Source of the DNA: Tridacna crocea
Lineage: Eukaryota > Mollusca > Bivalvia > Cardiida > Cardiidae
Assembly: GCA_943736015.1 (NCBI GenBank)
Contig: OX031059.1
Span: 49,549,159-49,613,158, forward strand
DNA: 64,000 bases
Direction of reading: 5' to 3'
Shown here piece by piece: positions 41,058 to 51,167 of this stretch (positions are counted from its first letter, which is position 1; every line of letters begins with the position of its first letter). The translations under genes and the position numbers were made by a program. The notes beneath the pieces were generated by a model, which did no database searches, was not told where the DNA came from, and worked only from the letters and a program-made list of their open reading frames with translations.

Positions 41058-41290
41058 TTAACCCATTACCACACAATCCCTACTTTTGAAGCCCCTCAGA
41101 ATGAAGCCTTTAGAAAACATTGTGGAAAAGGAGAAAATGCTGGTAAACAGCATTTTCTCCTTTTTCCACAATGTTTTCTACCCTTCACAAAACAAATTTA
41201 AAATTTTTAGTCGCATTTATTTTGTCGTCTGCAAATGCTTTCAATGTGGACAAGTCTAAAATAAAATTTTGTTGTCTGGTAATGAGTTAA
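41058..41290 (+). mobile_element. Type A hairpin MITE, complete
   Basis: 233 bp, TTAACCCATTACCACACAATC to TCTGGTAATGAGTTAA; a 5-bp duplication (AAAAT) in the right end box. Confidence 0.95.
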
Positions 41291-41638
41291 AAATAGTGCA
41301 GGTCAGAGGTCAGTGACCTGATGAAATGGAGATTTGATATGCAGAAAAAAACAATGTGAGGGTCTGAACCTGTCAAAATGGAGGTCAGACATGTTCTGTC
41401 TTCAAAGTATGAAGTCCCATGCCAGAAATTAATTAAAAGATAAATTAGATTTAGAATAGTAATTCCAATAATAACTCCCGTCTGCTTGTATAGGTTAATC
41501 AAATAAGTGTAACAGTGAACTGCTTCGAAAAATTTCCGTATACCGGGTCGCCCAATTTTCACACTTATTTAAGTCATTGTAATATCAGCAGTTTTCCTTG
41601 ATCCTACCGACAACAATGGTTCCATGCATTGTAGCCGG
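41291..41638. other. No gene or repeat recognised
   Basis: GGTCAGAGGTCAGTGACCTG near 41301 and GGTCTGAACCTGTC near 41361 are short palindromic bits; nothing else. Confidence 0.4.
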
Positions 41639-41851
41639 TTAACCCTGTACCAAACAATCCCTGGTTTTTGCGGCCCTGAGAGAGAAGCCTTTTGAAAACA
41701 TTGTGGGAAAAGAAGAAAATGTTGGTAACCAGCATTTTCTTCTTTTCCCACATTGTTTTCTTCCCTGCTGGAAACAATTTTTGCTTTTTGTCGTCTGCAA
41801 GTGCTTTCAATTTGGACCAGTCTAAAATTTTGTCGTTTGGGAAAGGGATAA
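41639..41851 (+). mobile_element. Type A hairpin MITE
   Basis: TTAACCCTGTACCAAACAATC to TTTGGGAAAGGGATAA. The stem carries matched AAGAAGAAAATG / CATTTTCTTCTT. Confidence 0.92.
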
Positions 41852-42293
41852 AATCTACAAGTGATATTACTCTTCGAAGTTAACACAGAAAGGTTTATTC
41901 GGACTTAAGTTTTCATCAAATATCAAACAAAAAACTCAGGAAGAAAATAAAACAGAGCTTTCATAATTGGAGGAAGATAGAAAATAAGGGAACAAAGAGG
42001 GAGTTGGGACCTTTCAACAACACTGAAATAAGTTAGATGTGGGGTTTGTTCCATGATGCAACCATTCAACTGAGTTGCTCCTTGAGAAGACCATGCTCCT
42101 TGAGAAGACCAATATGATAAAGAATATTCCAAATTGCAAGTGTTAACTTTTTGTCAACATTATGATTAAATACATGAATAACATGATGTGAAACATATTG
42201 ACTAAGGGAGAATTATGTGTTACGAGGGATTTCTTCTGGTGCTTATTTGTTAAAAAAGACCAGCAATACATATATGTTATTTGCCTGTGGTAA
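41852..42293. other. No gene; short tandem duplication
   Basis: GCTCCTTGAGAAGACCA occurs twice in tandem (about 42074-42108). No other structure. Confidence 0.45.
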
Positions 42294-42478
42294 ATTATCT
42301 CTTTACCACAGCATTTTCATTGTGGCTCAAATGATGCTATTTCTTCTCGATAGAGTAGAAAACATTGTGGAAATAGAAGAAAATGCTGGTAACCAACATT
42401 TTCTTCTTTTCCAACAGTGTTTTCAAAAGGCTTTGTCCTCAGGGTCGTTAAAAGTAGCATGGTGTGGTAAAGAGTTAA
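42294..42478 (-). mobile_element. Type A MITE, internal deletion, reversed centre
   Basis: ATCTCTTTACCACAGCATTTTC to GTGTGGTAAAGAGTTAA; the GACGAC end box is deleted and the hairpin centre is GGTAACC in - orientation. Confidence 0.85.
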
Positions 42479-42616
42479 GAAAATATGATCAAGGTCATGG
42501 ATGGAGAGATAGACAATAACCTTGCACCTTGCTTTGTAGTACCATTTTGTTTGTTTGTACTTAATACCTTGATGGTAAATATAGACAGGTAATGTGACCT
42601 ATAGTAATGATAACCT

Positions 42617-42845
42617 TTAACTCATTACCAAACAACAATATTTTAGGCTTGTCCAAATTGAAAGCATTTGCAGACGACAAAATAAAAGTGACTGAAAATT
42701 TGAAATTTGTTTTATGAAGGGCAGAAAACAATGTTGGAAAAGAAGAAAATGCTGGTTACCAGCATTTTCTCCTTTTCCCACAATGTTTTCTAAAGGCTTC
42801 TTTCTCAGGGTCGTCAAGAGTAGAGATTGTGTGTTAATGGGTTAA
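42617..42845 (-). mobile_element. Type A hairpin MITE, complete
   Basis: 229 bp, TTAACTCATTACCAAACAAC to GTGTGTTAATGGGTTAA; left stem base eroded (GAAAACAATGTTGGAAAAG). Confidence 0.95.
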
Positions 42846-42937
42846 CACCATACCACCTGCCGATGTCTTGATACAGGCTGATCTCATACATTTTGTTTTG
42901 CAAGAGATATCTGTTTTTGCCACATTTTTTTGTAAAG

Positions 42938-43137
42938 TAACTCTTTACCATATAATCTCAACTTTTAACGACCCTGAGAGAGAAGCCTTTAGAAAACATT
43001 GTGGAGGAAAAGGAGAAAATGCTGGTAACCAGCATTTTCTCCTTTTCCCAAAATGTTTTCTTATCTTCACAAAACAAATTTTAAATTTTCAGTCACATTT
43101 ATTTTGTCGTCTGCAAAATTTAATGCTCTAATACTAT
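42938..43137 (+). mobile_element. Type A hairpin MITE, right end lost
   Basis: GTAACTCTTTACCATATAATC to GTCGTCTGCAAAATTTAATGC; ends where a tail-to-tail fusion begins. Confidence 0.85.
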
Positions 43138-43268
43138 TTAACTCATTACCTAACACAAAATTTTAACTTGGACCAAATTAAAAAAAGTTGCTTTTATTTT
43201 GTCGTCTGCAAGTGCTTTCAAGTTGGACTACCCGTAGTCTAAAATTTTGTTATTTGGTAAAGGGATAA
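43138..43268. mobile_element. Tail-to-tail type A fusion without hairpin
   Basis: TTAACTCATTACCTAACACA and TTTGGTAAAGGGATAA are both the GACAAAATTTTAG end, facing outward. The whole middle including the hairpin is missing. Confidence 0.8.
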
Positions 43269-43736
43269 TATTGATTACGGGAATTGTAATTTTAACCTGT
43301 AAAATGCTAAGTAAATTGAAACTTTCGAGCCTATAGTAAAAAACACAAATGATGTTATTTTAAAGTTTCTCACGGGCAAAAAAATATTTCCCTCTCTGAC
43401 AGTGTAGATCCAAGATAAGACTGCTCATTATATGCATTTTGATCTTGACCTACACTGTCTGCAAAAGTTTCTTGCTCAGCAATCTCACTGTTAAGCTGTT
43501 TCACCTGGTAGCTCTCACAAAAGACTTGACAGCAATTAGATCCTACAGTAACAGTAGCATCTCTTAGTGACATGCCTGTTAACATCTGTCATGTATAATG
43601 GACAACAAGTATTAATTCTGATATAAATCTACACTGTTCACAAAATCACCTGAACCTTTTACTGAAAGACTGCTGTTTTTTCCTTGACCATGGGAAAGAA
43701 AGCTCTCCAAAACAAATTCACTATGTTCTCTTTTCC
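43269..43736. other. Intronic; contains a type D repeat
   Basis: 43400-43467 is a good type D copy: GTGTAGATCCAAGATAAGAC ... ATTTTGATCTTGACCTACAC then TGTCTGCAAAAG. The remainder is unrecognised. Confidence 0.55.
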
Positions 43737-44088
43737 TTAACCCTTTACCAAACGACAAAATTATAGAACAGTCCAAATTGAAAGCATTTGAAGATGACAA
43801 CCTAAGTATGTCTCAAAAATTGAAATTTGTCCTGGGAAGTATAGAAAACATTGTGGGAAAAGGAGAAAATGCTGGTTACCAAGTTTTATTGACCCTGAAG
43901 AAGAAACCTTTTTAAAACATGATGGGAAAAGGAGAATATGCTGGTAACCAGAATTTTCTCCTTTTTTCCGTCCTTGTTTTGTACCTTATTATAGACGGAA
44001 ATAATCATTTTGGCTACATTGAATATGTTGTCTGCTAATGCTTTGAATTTGGTTTAGTTCATCATTTTGTCATTTGGTAAAGAGTTAA
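43737..44088. mobile_element. Tail-to-tail fusion of two type A MITEs
   Basis: TTAACCCTTTACCAAACGAC through the left arm and GGTTACC, then a switch at AAGTTTTATTGACCCTG into a + oriented unit with its own hairpin, ending TTTGGTAAAGAGTTAA. Confidence 0.88.
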
Positions 44089-44094
44089 AAGAAA

Positions 44095-44257
44095 AAAATG
44101 ATTTTGACACGAAACTTTCATCTTTTCCATCTGCTGTGTAAATGATAGTGAAATCCATAATTTGCTATGATTTGAAAAAATGATTTTGTCATGAAGCGTT
44201 CATCTCTTCCACCTGTTGTGTAAATGATAGTAAAATCCATAATTTGCTATAATTTTG
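44095..44257 (+). repeat. Tandem duplication, two ~83-bp units
   Basis: AAAAATGATTTTGACACGAAAC and AAAAATGATTTTGTCATGAAGC start two copies; each contains GTGTAAATGATAGTRAAATCC and ends TAATTTGCTAT. Confidence 0.8.
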
Positions 44258-44386
44258 AACAAAAGGGTGAGGATTTGTATTATTATTTTCTGTTCCAGGT
44301 ATTAGCATTTCTTATATATGAGTTTTTTTGGTGTAATATAGTATGACAATTTCATTATTGCTAACCATGTCATCTCATCATTGCAG

Positions 44387-44474
44387 AAAGTAGAAAACGG
44401 AGATTTCAACTGGATTGTGCCAAATAAATTCTTAGCATTTTGTGGACCTCATCCTAAAACAAAGATTGAAAATG
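44387..44474 (+). CDS. CDC14: CDC14 exon, version a of a duplicated exon
   Basis: An 88-bp exon, phase 0 to 1, with acceptor CATTGCAG and a weak-looking donor GTAACA. It encodes [18 protein letters not shown] then [11 protein letters not shown] plus the first base of Gly. This is the start of the catalytic B domain, about residues 174-202. A second exon of the same length and phase lies at 46194. The two share 22 of 29 residues; version a has Phe at position 7, Asn at 13, Leu at 16, Cys at 19 and Thr at 25. Including both gives 176 bp and shifts the frame, so transcripts should use one or the other. It is intact, with no stop and no splice-site loss. Confidence 0.9.
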
Positions 44475-44706
44475 GTAACATCAGTTCTTATGGCAACCTA
44501 GTCTAGAATGCAACCCTTTTGCATTGTGTCCCTTGTGTGACCATATACCCAGATTTAGACAGGGACTAACCATTCTACTAATACATGTATCTGCAAAATA
44601 CCCTTTTTTTGTCACGATAAGCAACATATCATTCAATTAGAACCAGCTGTTCATAGACATGCACTTATTTTTGCTGGAATGTCTAAACCCAGTTGACAGA
44701 ATAGAT

Positions 44707-44760
44707 TCTAGATCAGATGATGTTAAACACATTCTGGTTTTGATCTGAACTGTCTGCAAT
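44707..44760. repeat. Type D short palindromic repeat, decayed
   Basis: TCTAGATCAGATGATG ... CTGGTTTTGATCTGAACTG then TCTGCAA. Confidence 0.45.
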
Positions 44761-44784
44761 TAATCCTAGAGTTGAGCTTTAGAT

Positions 44785-45003
44785 TTAACCCTTTACCACA
44801 CAATGCACACTTTTAATGACCCTGTAGAAGAACCCTTTTGAAAACGTTGTGGAAAAAGGAGAAAATGGCTACCATTTTATCCTTTTCCTACAATGTTTTC
44901 TACCCTATCGAACAAAAAATTTGCATAATTGAGCCATGATGAATTTTTCTTCTGCAAAAGCCTTCAATTTGGTCTGAAATTTTGCCGTCTGGTAAATGGT
45001 TAA
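44785..45003 (+). mobile_element. Type A MITE, apex of hairpin lost
   Basis: TTAACCCTTTACCACACAATG to TCTGGTAAATGGTTAA; GGAGAAAATGGCTACCATTTTATCC has a shortened stem. Confidence 0.9.
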
Positions 45004-45353
45004 AGGATTAAATGGTAAGTAACATGCATCAAAAAGGGTATTTAACATGATACTTACTGTATGTCTTGAGTTTTAACAATGGTATGCTCACATGTTTGCC
45101 AGGTAGTCAAAGCAGCCTATACTTACTGTCTGTTACTTACTTTATTTCTTATTTAATTACAAGGTGAATGAATGTAAGACATGTTATTCACCTTGAAAGT
45201 TTGTAGAACATGATAAATGTTACAGTAGTCTTGGCAGACATGGTGGCATAGAAACATTTTTATGTGTATATATTCGCAGGTAACAAATCATCTGGAACAC
45301 ATCCTTATCCGTAGCATATGCTTTTAAGGGTTTAATGGTTGTTTAATGGTTGT
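45004..45353. other. No gene or repeat recognised
   Basis: Intronic sequence between the two versions of the duplicated CDC14 exon. Confidence 0.45.
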
Positions 45354-45582
45354 TTAACTCTTTATCACACAAGAAAATTTTAGACTGGTCCAAATTGAAA
45401 GCATTTGCAGACAACAAAATAAAGGTGACTAAAGAATAGAAATTTGTTCTGAGAAGGGTAGAAAACACTGTGGGAAAAGGAGAAAATGCTGGTTACCAGC
45501 ATTTTCTCCTTTTCCCATAGTGTTTTCAAAAGGATTCTTTGTCAGGGGCATCAAAAGTAGGGATTGTGTGGTGATGGGTTAA
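45354..45582 (-). mobile_element. Type A hairpin MITE, complete
   Basis: 229 bp, between the two alternative CDC14 exons. CACTGTGGG pairs with CCCATAGTG; the stem is otherwise perfect. Confidence 0.95.
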
Positions 45583-46193
45583 ACTGTTACAGGACAAATG
45601 ACAATTTCTTATTGTATTTATTGTTCATCAAAGATGAAAAGTAGAGTTTCTTGGTAATGTTTGCTTCAAAGGATCTCTGTGCACCAAATATTCCAACCCA
45701 CTCTGTAAAGATGAAAAGTAGTACACAAAGCTGCCTTAGACTGGCGAATGTCTTTCACTGTATTTCAGAAGGGCAAATAACAACACATGTTTCTGTGACT
45801 TTGCTGTAGTTGTTTACCTTGTTTATTAGAATGACTTAAGTCCAGGGCCTGAATGCCAGGCTAAAGGCTACCTGTACTGAATTTAAACTGATAGTAGTTA
45901 AAATTGTAGGCTATTTCTTAACAGAAAAGATGTTTACTCTTATGGTTGTGATACATGTTCCAGAGGATTTGTTTAGAACTGCTTTATGTCTGTACTTTTC
46001 TCAGTGTTCTTCACATGCCATCCCTACCCATTGTTCCTCACAGTTAAATTTCATCTCTTCATACAGATGTAGTACCCACTTACAGTTTTCTAATACTGCA
46101 TTCATCCCCATACATCACAAGCATACAGCTCTCATTCTCGGACTTCTATTTAATATTAATTACTTCTATTTGCTTTCGCCTTCTTTCAAACAG
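45583..46193. other. Intron upstream of CDC14 exon version b
   Basis: No repeat recognised; a long pyrimidine-rich approach (TTCTATTTGCTTTCGCCTTC) precedes the acceptor at 46192-46193. Confidence 0.5.
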
Positions 46194-46281
46194 AGAGTTG
46201 AAAATGGAGATCTAAATTGGATCATTCCAGACAAGTTTGTAGCATTTAGTGGACCCCATCCAAAGAGCAAGATAGAAAATG
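46194..46281 (+). CDS. CDC14: CDC14 exon, version b of a duplicated exon
   Basis: An 88-bp exon, phase 0 to 1, with acceptor TTCAAACAG and donor GTAGGT, a better match to consensus than the donor of version a. It encodes [18 protein letters not shown] then [11 protein letters not shown] plus the first base of Gly. It has the [11 protein letters not shown] spelling that I recall from vertebrate CDC14A, so it may be the ancestral version. Many third-position differences from version a, with only 7 residue changes, suggest an old duplication kept under selection in both copies. The intronic flanks of the two exons do not look alike. Confidence 0.92.
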
Positions 46282-46837
46282 GTAGGTTTTGTATGGAGTT
46301 AGTGGAATTTTACAGAGTGAAAGTGATGGCTATACTTGTAGATCTAATTTCTGTTTTTATTGGCATCTACTTAATACTGTCCGGTGACTGTTGCTATTTG
46401 GCTTTGGCTTAATCCATTACCTTTTGCTTGTTTGTGGCTGTCTTAATTTCCAGTAAATAAATATGACCGGTGACAAGCTAGGTAGGTGAGTGTTGTTCTT
46501 GTCAGACTGTTTGCATGATAAAAATCATGCCGTAGAAAATTGCTAAAGAATTCTTTCTTTGGTGTCTTTGAGATGAAAGTTCGGTAACTTTTAACTTGAC
46601 CATAGGAATCACTAGGTTCAGAAGAGTTGCACTAACCTCACTTACTTTACTTTGACTAACTCTATCTAATTTCTGTGATTCCATATACCGTATTTATTCT
46701 AATAATCGCCCTTATTCTAATAAACGCCCAGTCCCCAAAGAAGCGCATAAAATCGGCCGTAAAGTGGTAGATTTTACTGAAAAGTTGGTGATTCTATTAA
46801 ACGCCCACCACCGAGTCAAAAAATTTCGACTTGCGGT

Positions 46838-47242
46838 CTATGCAGTAATTTTCAGTATTTCCTTCTTTAAAAATAATCGCACTTCAGCTTTCCTCTCACC
46901 AGATCTGTACAGTTTATATGAACATGGCACTTCTATGCTGCCATCCTTCACAAAGATTCCATTCGAGGACGGCCGAGGAGGTCCCGTTATTTCAGCCGAA
47001 ATGTTGACGACAAGGCCGTCATTGAAAAGTTTTGTAAATAATTGACAAAGTCCTTCGGGCACGTGCCCAATAACTATTTCACCTTTTTTCACGATAATTG
47101 CTGATTCACTGTATTCGTTTTCTGGTTCTCGTAAGCATTCTAAAATTGTCCCTTTAGAAAATTCATTTCTGTATACATGATATCCTTTAACAGCAGATTT
47201 CACAGACACTAACATACAAGTTGCCATTATTGTTACAACCAT
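46838..47242 (-). CDS. HIRAN-like domain protein in a transposon
   Basis: 134 codons, ATG at 47242. The segment VKGYHVYRNEF, then LRExENEYSESAIIVKKGE, IVIGHVPEGLCQLFTKLF and IEVPCSYKLY follows the pattern of short HIRAN-like proteins (GYHVYR..., a central D/E-x-Y-A-V strand, IVGHVP, GGLEVPC) that I recall from invertebrate transposon-linked families. HIRAN domains bind DNA ends in helicases such as HLTF; a role here is unknown. The frame is intact but lacks proof of expression, and upstream exons or a fused transposase are not visible. Confidence 0.5.
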   Translation of the reverse strand: MVVTIMATCMLVSVKSAVKGYHVYRNEFSKGTILECLREPENEYSESAIIVKKGEIVIGHVPEGLCQLFTKLFNDGLVVNISAEITGPPRPSSNGIFVKDGSIEVPCSYKLYRSGERKAEVRLFLKKEILKITA

Positions 47243-47364
47243 ATCTAAAATTATGGGTTAACACATTGATTCTCACGACAGTGAGTCACAAGTGACACAA
47301 TCGAAATATATATTACGTCAGCTTTTCGCAGGAGTGATACATGTAAATCGACATTTGGAACACC

Positions 47365-47760
47365 TCGGCCAATCTTTCGATCCAGCCTCGGATGTATGCC
47401 GACGGAATAATATGTTAAAAAACTTGACATGCATCGCCGGAAGCGGTTATTCGACAGATACTCCCTACTACATAGTTCTCGGGATGTTCCAAATGATGTC
47501 AACTAGTAACCATTTCAAATGGCAACAAATCCTGTAGAATGACGGTAAGTCTAGCTGTAGCAGCATAAATGGCTTAATTTAGGACTTGCATTGATTACGC
47601 ACTTGAAAAAATGGGCTAGATCGAAAGATTGGCCGAAATTTTCCAAACTTTTGCGCGATAATGACATTGTATTTCTTGTTATGGGGTTGTTGTTGTTCCT
47701 TCTGGAAGTAGTCTGTCGGCATACATCCGAGGCTTGATTTGTAGAATTGAACGAGGTGTT
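47365..47760. repeat. Split inverted repeats inside the TIR element
   Basis: TCGGCCAATCTTTCGATC (47365-47382) is complemented at 47619-47636, and GCCTCGGATGTATGCCGAC (47385-47403) at 47715-47733. AACACCTCG is complemented at 47751-47759. The paired pieces are adjacent on one side and spread out on the other. Confidence 0.8.
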
Positions 47761-48325
47761 CCCAATGGTAAATCGAGCGCGTATCTTGTAAGGGGTGTTT
47801 ATGGGGTGTTTATGGCCCCAGTCTTGGCGCCATTTGCTGGCAATTCCAAGAATTTAAGATCGGACATTACTAACCCGATGGAAGAATCTTCAGAAGGAAA
47901 GATTTGTTCGCTTGGAGTAATTTATCTTTTTCAAATAAGGATTTGGCCAACTAGGCCCAGGGACGACCAAGCCCATGGACGAACTGGCGTTGTGACGAAC
48001 AAGCACGGACGACAGGACAGTCTATTTTTGCACTTCTTCCGTATTTCCGATGTAAACAATGATTGTACGCAGTTATAGAGTGAAAAATGGCTATATGAAT
48101 GACGATATTACGTAGATGCTGATTAAAACATGGTATTTACGTCTTTTTGAGGGTTGAATTGGTCACTTTAGATCTATTCTCTGCGATGCAAAGTCAATTA
48201 ACTTGTAATAACCGCCCACCCCAAACTTCGTCATTGATCATGATTCTAATAATCGCCCATCCCCAACGTCATCATTGATCATCATTCTAATAAACGCCCG
48301 GGCCTTTATTGGAATAAATACGGTA

Positions 48326-49149
48326 CTCAGTTTTCTTTTCATACTAACCATAATCCATTCCCTCACATTTAAGCTTCAGCTATTTATTCTGAATTCTAAC
48401 ATGACATGCGACTTTGGCTCTATAAATACAGTGCAAGGAAAACATGGTAAAATCTGCGACAATCCATGTAGCGTGACGTCATCCTTTATCGAGTGACGTC
48501 ATTCAGAGAGTGAGTTATTCAATGGAACACAATCTTCATCCGTGTTTTTACTCCAAGTTTGAACATGTAGATAGCATTGATTTACTTAGAGCTGAGTAAG
48601 TGATTTAGGGTAGTGCTGTTTTCTTTTACATATTTTACTCACAGAACTCAAGAGTGCACTATAAATCTTCCATTAAGGTTTATGTCATAATCTGTGTTGT
48701 TTTTGCATTTGTATTACAGAAAAAAAATGAATGTTTCTTTTGTTATCAAAATTTAGGTTACTGAAACTGATAGAATTGTAAAAAAATTAAAAAATATTCA
48801 TATTAAAAAATGTTTTACCATTTCCATATCCATTGGCTCAGTGGTGTAGATGTGTTTTGATAAAGAAGTAAAAGGTTTGGTTGCTGCTGATGGCTCTGAC
48901 TAGATAGATGTATCTGTTGTAAAGCACAGGAGAACTACAGCCTGATACTTGTGGAACCTAGACAAGACTTAAAGGCCTTGCAGCAGCAAGAGTAAACAAT
49001 GTGTGCTTTGAAATGCATTTAAGTTGAAATCATATCATTTAAATGTATGAAAATTATTGTGACAAAAAAGTATGAAAATTGCATGTTAACATCTCTTAAT
49101 ACATACATGCACGCTTAAAAAAAAACTATTGATGCGCCATTAATAAAAC
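48326..49149. other. No gene; two CRE-like sites
   Basis: Contains the paired TGACGTCA sites listed separately and several A/T runs; no coding frame recognised. Confidence 0.4.
48474..48501. promoter_or_regulatory. Paired TGACGTCA (CRE) palindromes
   Basis: Two perfect TGACGTCA sites at 48474-48481 and 48494-48501, 20 bp apart start to start, close to two helical turns. CTATAAATACA lies about 50 bp upstream. Full CREs are bound by CREB/ATF proteins in animals; use here is unproven. Confidence 0.3.
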
Positions 49150-49306
49150 TTTCATTCATTCATTCATTCATTCATTTCATTTCATTCCATTCCAATCCAT
49201 TCCATTCCATTTCATTTCATTTCAATTCATTCATTCATTCATTCATTTCATTTCATTTCATTTCATTTCTTTTCATTCATTCATTCATTCATTCATTCAT
49301 TCATTT
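49150..49306 (+). repeat. Microsatellite (TTCA)n / (TTTCA)n
   Basis: A compound array of TTCA, TTTCA and TTCCA units, about 157 bp, with two long (TTCA) blocks. Confidence 0.97.
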
Positions 49307-49747
49307 TAACACCTGCATTGTTTACTTTTGGCCACTGTTGAACCTGAAGTGAAATTTGTTTCTGAGATAGTATGGAAAGAGACCTAAACCTTCATTTAAC
49401 AAAGCAATATTTACTTGCCATTATTAGTCTGCATGTTTTTGGCTTTTAACTCCTAAAGATTTTTTTTGTTTTTCCCATGTATTTCAAACTAAACAAAGAA
49501 CTCTAATTATTTTTGATTATGTTTCTGGCATAAAGCCATTTAATAGAATGTTTAGGTATTTATTTTGAAATGTTCATTACATGATTTACATACTCCAACA
49601 TAAATACATGTACATTTATAAAGCTTTATATCCTTTCCGTGATAGTTTCATGGTTTTTTCAAAAGAAAAACATTTTAACAATTTTTTTTACTTTTTGAAA
49701 AATCTTGATTTCATATCTCTTGCATTAGCATGTAATAGCTAGGTAGG
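49307..49747. other. No gene or repeat recognised
   Basis: AT-rich intron. Confidence 0.45.
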
Positions 49748-49942
49748 GATCCTGTGTGGCTCAGTGGTTTATGTGTAGTATTGATAATCCAAGGTCAAAG
49801 GTTGGATCCTCTCACTTGACACAGTGAGATTTTTAGTGGGAGTGTCTTTGGGCAAGGCACTTCAGAGCTGCAGCCTATTAATTTTGTAACCCAGGAAACC
49901 AGTGCATAAATAGGATGACACCCTGTAATACCCAAATTATAG
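49748..49942 (+). mobile_element. tRNA-derived SINE, second family
   Basis: Head GGATCCTGTGTGGCTCAGTGG with B-box-like GGTCAAAGGTTGGATCCTC, then the body GTCTTTGGGCAAGGCACTTC. The TTTGGGCAAGGCACTT stretch is typical of invertebrate SINEs as I recall them. Confidence 0.7.
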
Positions 49943-50174
49943 CTTTACAATTAATATTTGTGAAATTGGTGCAAAAGAAGCATTAGAAATAAGTGACAGT
50001 TACTGGTACTTATACATGTACTTTGATTAGCAAATGGGCTGATGATCTTTAAGAAAGCAATTTTTAGTTCTTAAAAATTTAATTTTTGTTTAGATAAAAA
50101 AATCAAGAATACTAAGATGGAAGTGTTACAGGTGTAAAACAAGTTTCATACATGCTTTTTTGTGCCCCTCCAGG

Positions 50175-50392
50175 TTAACCCTTTACCAAAAAACAAAATT
50201 TTAGACAGGTCAAAATTGGAAGCATTTGCAGACACAAATAAATGAATTTGTTTTTGATGGGGTAGAAAGCATAGTGGGAAAAGGAGGAGAAAATGCTGGT
50301 GACCAGCATTTTCTGACCGCATTTTCTCCTTGCAAACTATGTTTTTTAAAGCCTTCTTTGTTAAGGTCATGAAAACTTGTGTTAAAGGGTTG
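50175..50392 (-). mobile_element. Type A hairpin MITE, stem tip duplicated
   Basis: TTAACCCTTTACCAAAAAAC to TTGTGTTAAAGGGTTGA. GCATTTTCTGACCGCATTTTCTCC: the apical right arm is repeated. Confidence 0.88.
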
Positions 50393-50545
50393 AAACATTG
50401 GAAATTCTTGGAGAGGGAAAAATAATTATTTTCAGTGCCTATTTATGCTTTCATTTGTGTAGTTTTCAATATTTCTCAACAGTTACAAAAATTATGTACA
50501 GTTCATGTTAATGACTAATGAAGTTACTTCCCCTTGGTTTTCCAG

Positions 50546-50776
50546 GTTACCCTTTACATGCCCCAGAAGCCTATTTTCCATACTTCAGGAAGCATTCTGT
50601 TACCACCATAGTGCGTCTCAATAAGAAAATTTATGATGCACGGCGGTTTACAGATGCAGGGTTTGATCACTACGATCTTTTCTTTATTGACGGCAGTGTA
50701 CCCAACGATACTATAGTGAGACAGTTTTTAGAGCTTGCTGAAAATGCTGATGGTGCTATAGCTGTTCATTGTAAAG
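50546..50776 (+). CDS. CDC14: CDC14 exon with general-acid loop and catalytic Cys
   Basis: A 231-bp exon, phase 1 to 1, with acceptor TTTTCCAG and donor GTGAGA. It encodes [20 protein letters not shown], then [19 protein letters not shown] and [20 protein letters not shown], ending AIAVHCK. The Asp in FFIDGS is at the place of the general acid of the family. The Cys in AVHCK is the nucleophile, matching Cys278 of human CDC14A. The intron splits the HCxxxxxR P-loop just after the Lys codon. The catalytic residues seen are intact, which supports an active enzyme. A type A MITE begins 44 bp after the donor. Confidence 0.96.
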
Positions 50777-50820
50777 GTGAGATTGACTATGTTATTGTGC
50801 TAGGCTTAGTAAAAAGGGGT

Positions 50821-51052
50821 TTAACTCTTTACCGAACATCAAAATTTGGGATTTGTCTCAACTGAAAGCATTTGCAGACGACAAAATAAATGTGACCCAA
50901 AAATTGAAATTTGATTCAGGAAGGGTAGAAAACATTGTGGGAAAAGGAGAAAATGCTGGTTACCAGCATTTTCTCCTTTCCCACAATGTTTTAAAAAGGA
51001 AGGCCTCTATCTCGGGGTCGTCAGAACCAGGGATTATTTAGTAATGGGTTAA
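50821..51052 (-). mobile_element. Type A hairpin MITE, complete
   Basis: 232 bp, 44 bp after the exon carrying the catalytic Cys; TTAACTCTTTACCGAACATC to TTTAGTAATGGGTTAA; hairpin centre GGTTACC. Confidence 0.95.
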
Positions 51053-51167
51053 TTCATTTGCATGAAATACCACCCTGGTCAGCACAAAAAAGGGATCCAG
51101 TATAGATTATTTATGGGTGTGAAAGATTCACAACGTGGAGGCCTGAGTTTGATTCTCACTCCAGGCC

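Larger units (their letters stand above)
46686..48325. mobile_element. 1.64-kb TIR element carrying a HIRAN-like frame
   Basis: Ends TACCGTATTTATTCTAATAA and TTGGAATAAATACGGTA are inverted copies, flanked by TA. Subterminal repeats (CTAATAATCGCCC, CTAATAAACGCCC) occur at both ends, three near the right end. Composition is more GC- and CpG-rich than the surrounding intron. It contains a 134-codon minus-strand frame and no transposase, so it is probably non-autonomous. Superfamily undetermined; a TA target would suit Tc1/mariner- or PIF-like systems. Confidence 0.8.

Noticed and set aside
45930-46412. 160-codon open frame as an independent gene
   Set aside because: It contains the CDC14 exon 46194-46281 in frame; the residues outside the exon are read-through of intron between clear splice sites.
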